A stretch of DNA of 64,000 bases from Paraburkholderia phenazinium (GTDB taxonomy: Bacteria; Pseudomonadota; Gammaproteobacteria; Burkholderiales; Burkholderiaceae). The position numbers and the translations under genes were made by a program. The notes beneath the pieces are model-generated. The model was not told the origin of the DNA. It did not search any database and saw nothing but the letters and a program-made list of their open reading frames with translations. The DNA lies in assembly GCF_900100735.1 (NCBI RefSeq), contig NZ_FNCJ01000007.1:32581-96580 (forward strand), in the 5' to 3' direction. Shown here one piece after another: positions 58,770 to 64,000 of this stretch. How positions within the stretch are numbered: position 1 is the stretch's first letter; every line of letters begins with the position of its first letter.

Positions 58770-59627
58770 CTATACCGCCGCCTGCACCTCAAAGTCCCAC
58801 ATCGCCTCCTTGGCCTCAGCGAGCCCCGGCAGCGCGACTGGCTCGTCGATCCCCAGCACCCAGCGCAATGCCTTGGCTCGCTCGCCAGTCGGATCGACTT
58901 CCAGTTCGGCCAGAATCTGCTTGCGGGTCTTCATGCGAGGCCTGTCATCGCCCAGCACCTCTCGCTGCTTCCGGGCGCGCTCATGCGGCCCTACGCCATT
59001 GCCAGCGGCAACCAGTTCTGCAACCTTGGCTCGCTGTTCGGCGGGTTCCAGAGAGGCGAGTTGCTTCGCGTGTGTGACGCCGATCCTTCCCGACTCGACA
59101 GCCTTCTGGACGTCGGCGCAACATTCGAGCAGCGCGAGGGTATTGCGTACCGTGGCGGGTTTGCAGCCGAATACCACAGCAATATCCCGCTCGTCGCGGC
59201 CGATCGCCATCAGCCGGCGCATTTTCTCGGCGCGGCCCAGCGGCGTGTCAGCCTGACGGACCTCGTTCTCGCTCACGATCACGTCAAGCGCGTTGCGTCG
59301 CTCGCCCTTATGGACGTAGGCCGGAACGTGAATCGGTGCGACGCCGCGACCCTTGCGCCATTCGTTGGCGAGCCGTGTGGCCTTCACTCGTTGGCGGCCG
59401 ACGATCACCTCAACGTCGCCCGTCTCGGGATTCTTCTGGATCAGGACCGGCTCAAGCACTCCTTGATAGTCGATGTTCCGTGCGAGGTCTTCATCGACCG
59501 GCAGATGCACGCGCGGATCGTAGAGCGGTGAAGCCTCGTCGGTAACCAGCATCAGCACTTCGGGATCGAAGTAGAGGAGGTTGGTCTTGCCGGATGCGCC
59601 GTAAGCGTCGATAGAGTTTTTAGCCAA
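58770..59627 (-). CDS. ParB-like DNA-binding protein
   Basis: 285 residues of the ParB/RepB family. The N-terminal domain contains the nucleotide-binding part (LEPVLIQKNPETGDVEVIVGRQRVKATR) with the GRQR variant of the GxRR motif. The HTH follows (GRDERDIAVVFGCKPATVRNTL). No parA gene is nearby. It may act as a regulator or in phage DNA maintenance, and the adjacent GTAACG palindrome is a candidate target. Confidence 0.85.
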   Translation of the reverse strand: MAKNSIDAYGASGKTNLLYFDPEVLMLVTDEASPLYDPRVHLPVDEDLARNIDYQGVLEPVLIQKNPETGDVEVIVGRQRVKATRLANEWRKGRGVAPIHVPAYVHKGERRNALDVIVSENEVRQADTPLGRAEKMRRLMAIGRDERDIAVVFGCKPATVRNTLALLECCADVQKAVESGRIGVTHAKQLASLEPAEQRAKVAELVAAGNGVGPHERARKQREVLGDDRPRMKTRKQILAELEVDPTGERAKALRWVLGIDEPVALPGLAEAKEAMWDFEVQAAV

Positions 59628-59657
59628 TTGAGGCTCCTTGCTTGTCGTATTGGTCGC

Positions 59658-59756
59658 TCACAAAGCCCCCTGAACCCGCATAACCAGCGCACAAACTGCC
59701 CAGAGCGCGAGGAATCCGCCGAGGACTAGGGAGGTGAGAATCAGCAGAGGCTTCAT
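59658..59756 (-). CDS. 32-residue membrane peptide
   Basis: ATG at 59756 with GGGAG upstream; overlaps the stop of the preceding gene. It encodes KPLLILTSLVLGGFLALWAV and a short remainder ending VQGAL, a single membrane helix. Real by context (ribosome-binding site and ATGA overlap), function unknown. Confidence 0.6.
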   Translation of the reverse strand: MKPLLILTSLVLGGFLALWAVCALVMRVQGAL

Positions 59757-60067
59757 GCTGGCTCCCGGAGGTCTTCGATAATCTCGTCGTCGACAGGAAC
59801 GCCGGAAATCGGGCGAAGAATTGCGTCTTGAATGCTTCTCTCGCGAAAGAGAAGGAATCGGCCTAGGCTGGTTTTCATCGGCAAAGGCGTCGAACTTCTG
59901 ACGAACCAGCAGGGAGCCTCTATCCGCAGATACACCACATCTCCAGCAATAGACGGATAAGCCTCTCCGGGAACTGCGCGACGCAGGATCTCGACCACGC
60001 GACCGGTAAGACCGGGTGTTGCACATGGGCCTACGATGATTGCCAGATCGCCAGGTTTTACGTTCAC
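59753..60067 (-). CDS. Hypothetical early protein
   Basis: 104 residues from a GTG at 60067, which has GGAGGT five bases upstream; the stop of the preceding gene overlaps it as GTGA. It begins NVKPGDLAIIVGPCATPGLT, an SH3-like beta fold, and contains many Val/Ile/Pro strand residues. Function unknown. Confidence 0.65.
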   Translation of the reverse strand: MNVKPGDLAIIVGPCATPGLTGRVVEILRRAVPGEAYPSIAGDVVYLRIEAPCWFVRSSTPLPMKTSLGRFLLFRERSIQDAILRPISGVPVDDEIIEDLREPA

Positions 60068-60261
60068 AGCACACCTCCAATCAAACACTCCACGACACCA
60101 GCAATAGCCAGTGCACAGAGCAGGGCAAGCGAAACGAAAAACGTCGCCGGCGACTCAAGAACCCGGTCGACGATGGAACGGTCGCGGGGCACGTAGCGAA
60201 GGCTGCGATACCAGTGGTCGCGCTGCATGGCGGTAGTGACTGCGCCGTTGGTGGGGGTCAT
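60064..60261 (-). CDS. Small membrane protein
   Basis: 65 residues with a hydrophilic start and one C-terminal membrane segment (FFVSLALLCALAIAGVVECL). It starts in an ATGA overlap with the preceding gene. Unknown function. Confidence 0.62.
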   Translation of the reverse strand: MTPTNGAVTTAMQRDHWYRSLRYVPRDRSIVDRVLESPATFFVSLALLCALAIAGVVECLIGGVL

Positions 60262-60659
60262 GCCGCACTCCTGATCTCAGTGAACAGACGGCGCTCGACC
60301 GCGCGTTCGGCTCTTTCTTGCGCGAGTTCCTCGCGGGTAATCCTCAACTCGCGCTCAAGTTCCGTCTCTTGCCGGCGCAGGCTGTAAAGGTCATAGCCAC
60401 GTTGATGCAGCATCCACAGGAGCGGCGCATCGTTACCGCACACGTCCATCAGCTTCACGAACTTGGCCCACACGATTCCTTCCTGCCCCGACTGCCAGCG
60501 GCTGAACTGGGCCTTGTCGACTTCCAGTTCCTGCTGCAGCGTCTTATCCAGTTCAAAGCCTGCTGCCTTGGCGCAAAGACCGATCGCGCCGCCTAGTGAC
60601 TTCTCCCGCTCAATCTCGCGGGCCGTTACTTCAACAGGGATTCCGGCTTGGGTACTCAT
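60258..60659 (-). CDS. Early regulatory-type protein with HTH-like segment
   Basis: 133 residues from the ATG at 60659. The segment QQELEVDKAQFSRWQSGQEG is HTH-like, and the C-terminal half is a coiled coil (ETELERELRITREELAQERA). This resembles phage CII-type or bacteriophage regulatory proteins that follow cro. It is the second gene of the early leftward operon, so a CII-like role is possible, though not provable. Confidence 0.6.
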   Translation of the reverse strand: MSTQAGIPVEVTAREIEREKSLGGAIGLCAKAAGFELDKTLQQELEVDKAQFSRWQSGQEGIVWAKFVKLMDVCGNDAPLLWMLHQRGYDLYSLRRQETELERELRITREELAQERAERAVERRLFTEIRSAA

Positions 60660-60782
60660 GGTCAGCAACCTTGTTGTGTGGTGTTGAGAGGCTAAAAAGG
60701 GCCAAAGTAAAGGCTGACAACTTCGCCAGCCTTCTGCCCTGATATGAACTACTGCCCCCAACCCGCTAGTTATGTATTGTTG

Positions 60783-61127
60783 TTAAACAGCTCGCGTTGC
60801 GGCTCGCGCCTGCTTAGTAGTACTACTGGTCCCGCCGACAGGTGGCTGAACATCGTCGCTTGCGTCCAGATCCCTCAGGTGCTCCGGCAACCCATCAGAT
60901 GGATGGGGATAAAGCCGAGGTGCCAGTTGATGCGGAGTCCACTTCCACTGCGTTTGCTCGGACAGCCAGAGCACCCGGCCCGGAGGCAGCTTCTTGCGCC
61001 ATTTACTGATCGCCCAGGGACTCAGTTTCAGCAATCGCGCGACAGCGCTGTCTCCGCCAAGGTCATCAAGGGCCTCAGCGACGGAGGGCGGAGCGGATTC
61101 GGTATCATGTTCGGTAGCCATGACCAC
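60783..61127 (-). CDS. Cro-like repressor
   Basis: 114 residues. N-terminal HTH with GDSAVARLLKLSPWAISKWR, typical of Cro/YdaS-type regulators. The C-terminal tail is Pro/Ser-rich. It diverges from the CI-type gene, and an operator-like palindrome lies between them. The start may also be 61121. As first gene of the early operon it should turn on the lytic programme. Confidence 0.78.
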   Translation of the reverse strand: MVMATEHDTESAPPSVAEALDDLGGDSAVARLLKLSPWAISKWRKKLPPGRVLWLSEQTQWKWTPHQLAPRLYPHPSDGLPEHLRDLDASDDVQPPVGGTSSTTKQARAATRAV

Positions 61128-61133
61128 ATGATG

Positions 61134-61146
61134 CTACACAAAGTAG
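61134..61146. promoter_or_regulatory. Operator-like palindrome CTAC-N5-GTAG, copy 1
   Basis: CTACACAAAGTAG, in the intergenic region between the Cro-like and CI-like genes. The half site AGTAGAA also occurs at 61165-61171, just before the repressor start. Confidence 0.65.
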
Positions 61147-61171
61147 AAAACATCAAGAACAAAAAGTAGAA

Positions 61172-62260
61172 ATGACGGATGCTCCTACTCCTGATAGCCT
61201 TCTACCTATGGTAGAAACAACAGATCAATACCCGGTGAGGTACCCGGAGTTCGCGGCACGCCTGCAGAAAGCAATGGCGGATAAACCTATCGACGTGAAC
61301 GGGGTAGTTGAGTACTTCAAACAGAACCAGAAGAAAATCACGTACGAGATGGTGCGTCGCTACAAGGAGGGCCGGGCGATGCCGAGAACGGAAAGGCTCG
61401 AGCTATTGGCCGCCGCCGTGGGCGTCAAGCCCGTGGATCTCGTCTACGGAGAGGAAGAGGGTGCAGAAGATGCATCCGATGAGCATAAAAAGGACGCCGG
61501 CGATGTTCCGATCAGCGAGCCGTTGGGACTCATATTTGACAATTCAGCAGAAAGCGAAGAGGCTACGCTACTTGCTGGAATGTCCTCCCCTCAGCAGCGT
61601 CTTAAAGCAGCTCTAGGACCAGAATCCGTGTCTGCCGAGGCTTTAGCGAGCATCGCAAAGGTCGGCATAGACGTCGCTTCCCAGTGGTTGGCCGGAGAGG
61701 GCCAGGAAATTACACTGCTGCAGGCGATTGCGATACAAAACACATACGGGGTCAACTCTGTTTGGCTGACAAAGGGATTGGGCAATCCTGGCGTCGCGGT
61801 GCGCTGGAGCGATGAGTACCGTCCGATCCCCATTAAAGGCTTCAGAGTTATTCCGGTGGTAGGCATGGCACAGCTTGGAGACAACGGGCATTGGTCGGAC
61901 CTGGAATATCCTGTAGGGCATGGCAACGGTTACGTCGACTTCCCCTCAAGAGACAAGGACGCCTATGCTTTGAAGTGCGAAGGGGACTCAATGTCGCCCC
62001 GCATAGAAGCAGGTGAGTTTGTAATCTGCGAACCCAATACACCCGTCAAGGCGGGGAAGAACGTTCTCCTGAAGTCCAAGGATGGACGGGTGATGGTCAA
62101 GAAGTTCCTCTACAGCGCTGCGGGGCGCGTCTACCTCATTTCCATCAACAAGGCTCACCCGCCGATCTCCTTCGCCAGGGAAGAGATCGAAAAGATGCAC
62201 TTCATCCGAGCCATCGTCGACGAAGATTCCTGGATACCCGATCTTCCGACCTCGGTCTGA
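61172..62260 (+). CDS. CI/LexA-type phage repressor with two HTH-like regions
   Basis: 362 residues, longer than most CI proteins. HTH-like region one is at about 43-86 (ITYEMVRRYKEGRAMPR), region two at about 154-203 (AKVGIDVASQWLAGEGQEIT). The C-terminal S24 domain has the catalytic Ser273 (GDSMSP) and Lys310 (RVMVKKFLY), and a cleavage-type site GMAQLG near 231. RecA-stimulated self-cleavage should induce the prophage. No Shine-Dalgarno is seen before the ATG. A terminator follows. Confidence 0.88.
   Translation: MTDAPTPDSLLPMVETTDQYPVRYPEFAARLQKAMADKPIDVNGVVEYFKQNQKKITYEMVRRYKEGRAMPRTERLELLAAAVGVKPVDLVYGEEEGAEDASDEHKKDAGDVPISEPLGLIFDNSAESEEATLLAGMSSPQQRLKAALGPESVSAEALASIAKVGIDVASQWLAGEGQEITLLQAIAIQNTYGVNSVWLTKGLGNPGVAVRWSDEYRPIPIKGFRVIPVVGMAQLGDNGHWSDLEYPVGHGNGYVDFPSRDKDAYALKCEGDSMSPRIEAGEFVICEPNTPVKAGKNVLLKSKDGRVMVKKFLYSAAGRVYLISINKAHPPISFAREEIEKMHFIRAIVDEDSWIPDLPTSV
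61202..61214. promoter_or_regulatory. Operator-like palindrome CTAC-N5-GTAG, copy 2
   Basis: CTACCTATGGTAG within the first codons of the repressor gene. The motif is shared with 61134 and 62358, including the flanking GTAGAA. Its position inside the coding start suggests autoregulation. Confidence 0.5.
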
Positions 62261-62280
62261 TTTACTGACCGGACCCAAAC

Positions 62281-62304
62281 AGCCCGCCTTGAGCGGGCTT
62301 TTTT
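62281..62304 (+). terminator. Terminator after the repressor gene
   Basis: AGCCCGC-CTTGA-GCGGGCT followed by TTTTTT, 20 bp after the stop codon. Confidence 0.9.
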
Positions 62305-62345
62305 ACGACTGCAGAAAATCAAATGCTACTTTCGGTCGAAAAAAC

Positions 62346-62373
62346 TTGACATCGATGCTACGCAAAGTAGAAT
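62346..62373 (+). promoter_or_regulatory. Strong rightward promoter overlapping an operator
   Basis: TTGACA at 62346-62351, 16 bases of spacer, TAGAAT at 62368-62373. It drives the gene at 62412 and whatever lies to the right. The operator-like palindrome at 62358-62370 covers the spacer and -10 element, so repressor binding there would block RNA polymerase. Confidence 0.75.
62358..62370. promoter_or_regulatory. Operator-like palindrome CTAC-N5-GTAG, copy 3
   Basis: CTACGCAAAGTAG, differing from copy 1 by one base (A to G). It overlaps the promoter at 62346-62373. Confidence 0.7.
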
Positions 62374-62411
62374 GAAGTCATCGAGTCACCCACACCACCC
62401 TGGAGGAAGAG

Positions 62412-62747
62412 ATGAACGCAGACCAGCGAGAGGAACTGATCGCCACAGTTAAGCAGACCGGCGAAGCACACGACGCAGCGAAGTTGGCGCTCGAGCTTTT
62501 CGAACGCGACCCGAAGAACAATGTTTTCGAGTCCCTCGCCAAGGCGGAGTACGAGCTTGAAGATGTTCTGCGCGACAGAGCGTCGGCTGATTGCGAAGGC
62601 TCGTATAACTGCGGCGCCGACGAATACCGCCAAGGGTTTTTCGTTGATGGTGTCGAGTATGTCGCCATTGCGTCGGTGGAGTACAACCGGCACGACAAGA
62701 CGTATTACTACGTCGAAGAGTTCGATTTCAGCATCGAAGCAGTTTAA
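62412..62747 (+). CDS. Hypothetical phage protein, first gene of the right operon
   Basis: 111 residues with GGAGGAAGAG before the ATG. The N-terminal half is an acidic helix (REELIATVKQTGEAHDAAKL) and the C-terminal half a beta sheet with many aromatic residues (VEYNRHDKTYYYVEEFDFSI). Under the repressor-controlled promoter it is an immediate early gene; function unknown. Confidence 0.7.
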   Translation: MNADQREELIATVKQTGEAHDAAKLALELFERDPKNNVFESLAKAEYELEDVLRDRASADCEGSYNCGADEYRQGFFVDGVEYVAIASVEYNRHDKTYYYVEEFDFSIEAV

Positions 62748-63541
62748 CTGTCCGCAGCGAGAAGCCTTCCACGGTTTCTCAGTACGGATACCGCTTTAAA
62801 TGCGCATGGCCGCGCAGAAAAAGGCCCGTGACCCGGCAGAGCCGATAGCGAACGATCTTTAACCTGACCAGAAGGCATACCAGTAATGGCGGGGCCAACG
62901 CGCTACCCCGGAGAAGATCGGCGCCTATCAAACCGTGGTGGTTCGGCTAGTGATCCACGGTGAGATTGATAACAGACATACGCAACCCGGAGCTGGCTCG
63001 GCCAGGTGTAGCCGGGTGCGTATGTGTAGCAGTTTTTCTGAAAGAGCGCTGAACTCCCAACACAGACTGAGTATCCGTCGCCAGTAGCCGCGTAGATCCG
63101 TTGGCCTCCCATAGCCCGGTAGCGCCGAACCCGACACGAAGGTCTCCCTGATAGTACCAGCGCTCTCCCAGAAGAATTGCAAGTTACACCCCGAGAGGGC
63201 CACGCTGCAGCAGCACGCAGCAATCCAGGCACATTCGAGAACTGGGTGAATCGCCTGGTAGGTCCGCACGCTAGGCAAGTGCGCCGAGTCTCCGGCAGCT
63301 TGCTTGACCCTGCGCTGACGCAGTGGCACCCGACTCAAGATGTCCCGCCTCATATGGGGAATGACGAGCCGCCGCACGCGGGTAAGCGGCACCAATTCCT
63401 CGCCCTGCGGACAAAAGGGCATACGACCGGCCACTAGGCCATCAGCGAAAGGGGATGCCGCCCGCCAGGCGGCTTATTGAATAACTTGGGCGTCGCTTTG
63501 ATGTAGGCGCTTAGGACTACAAATCTACGAAGGGGATCGAC
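62748..63541. other. Region without a convincing gene
   Basis: About 790 bp after the 62412 gene and before the next start. Frames on the minus strand (62903-63434) are long, but their starts lack ribosome-binding sites and their codons do not look protein-like throughout. A hairpin GCCGCC-CGCCA-GGCGGC lies at about 63458-63474. It could contain small RNA, a decayed gene, or regulatory sequence. Confidence 0.5.
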
Positions 63542-64000
63542 ATGAGTGATGAACAGAAGCAGGAACCGATTCAATCCGTGAAAGGCTTCAACGCAGACAT
63601 GACGTGCCGAGGCTTCCAATTCGAACCGAACGGAACCTACACGCATTCAGGCGACGCGGTTGCATGCGAATCCGGCTTTCATGCGGTCTCTGGTTATCCG
63701 CTCGAAGTTCTGAAGTACTACCCGCCAGCAGGTAGCCGATTCTTTCATGTCGAGCAATCCGGCCAACTGGCTACGCATGCGGAAGATTCGAAGGTTGCCA
63801 GCACGGTCCTGAAGATCGGCGCGGAATTGAGCCTTGCGGGCCTTATCAGGCTGGCCGTTGAATACACGACGTCTCGCTGCAAGCCGATTGATCCCACATC
63901 GCCCGCATGGTCGACTGAGACCAACGGGGCGGCGGTCGAGACCATCAAAAACGGTGCTGCCACGGCCAGCGGCGACAGCGGTGCTGCCACGGCCAGCGGC
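63542..64000 (+). CDS. DUF7666-type phage protein, cut by window edge
   Basis: 153 codons from the ATG at 63542 (AAGGGG upstream) without a stop. The sequence (VKGFNADMTCRGFQFEPNGT, then CESGFHAVSGYPLEVLKYYP) matches small phage proteins of the DUF7666 type. The end begins a repeat GAATASGDS that continues past the edge. Probably an early protein of unknown function. Confidence 0.75.
   Translation, partial: MSDEQKQEPIQSVKGFNADMTCRGFQFEPNGTYTHSGDAVACESGFHAVSGYPLEVLKYYPPAGSRFFHVEQSGQLATHAEDSKVASTVLKIGAELSLAGLIRLAVEYTTSRCKPIDPTSPAWSTETNGAAVETIKNGAATASGDSGAATASG
63953..64000. repeat. 27-bp tandem repeat at the window edge
   Basis: GGTGCTGCCACGGCCAGCGG plus C then GACAGC (63953-63979), repeated exactly for 21 bases at 63980-64000. 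It encodes GAATASGDS repeats and probably continues beyond the window. Confidence 0.8.

Noticed and set aside
62903..63434. Minus-strand frames of 109 and 168 residues in the right-arm gap
   Set aside because: Starts lack ribosome-binding sites and no frame is protein-like over its whole length; left as a possible decayed gene.

Overview
The window joins a Burkholderiales chromosome, most likely Paraburkholderia or a close relative (high G+C; bfd/bfr/tonB iron genes, class I fumarase, acs and a DUF4212/symporter pair), to a large tailed-phage prophage that begins at a tRNA-Ser(GGA) gene near 11.2 kb and runs off the right edge. No attR or integrase is visible, so the prophage is longer than about 52.8 kb. 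All assignments come from reading the sequence and recalled family motifs; no database search was run.

Host part (1-11,220). Iron genes lie on the minus strand: exbB (cut by the window edge), tonB, a 20-residue membrane peptide with a good ribosome-binding site, and bfd behind a recognisable Fur box. They are followed by murI, bfr, fumA and a yqhA/UPF0114 membrane protein. On the plus strand come acs, a DUF4212 small subunit and its sodium/solute symporter, then tRNA-Ser.

Prophage left arm (11,220-22,800). It holds three plus-strand accessory genes (the first NinX-like), a four-gene cassette of phospholipase D, membrane protein, lipoprotein and lipase, tail-tip and fibre proteins including an SGNH hydrolase, endolysin and probable holin. 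A lysogenic-conversion cluster follows (RHH regulator, outer-membrane protein, SAM methyltransferase), then a glycine-rich fibre.

Morphogenesis (22,860-45,950, leftward). This is a contractile-tail module: baseplate J, wedge, spike, hub, plug, tape measure with a transglycosylase domain, tail assembly chaperone with a probable -1 frameshift, tube and sheath. The head follows: connectors, DUF2184 capsid protein, decoration protein, Nudix/DUF2213 fusion, Mu F-like protein, portal, large and small terminase. A two-gene plus-strand 'moron' sits between baseplate genes. Many rho-independent terminators interrupt this block, which implies antitermination or several promoters.

Middle and early genes (45,950-61,130, leftward). 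These are tightly overlapping small genes, a tRNA-like gene, a BCS1-type AAA ATPase, a zinc-finger protein in the position of a late antiterminator, ninG and ninB, a DNA methyltransferase, lambda O/P-like replication genes, ParB and a Cro-like regulator. Six HNH endonuclease genes of about four families are scattered through the prophage. One is nested out of frame inside the methyltransferase gene and another sits beside a duplicated ninB 5' end.

Control (61,130-64,000). A CI/LexA-type repressor with two HTH-like regions diverges from the Cro-like gene. A 13-bp operator-like palindrome, CTAC-N5-GTAG, occurs between them, inside the repressor gene, and over a strong rightward promoter that drives the right-arm operon leaving the window.
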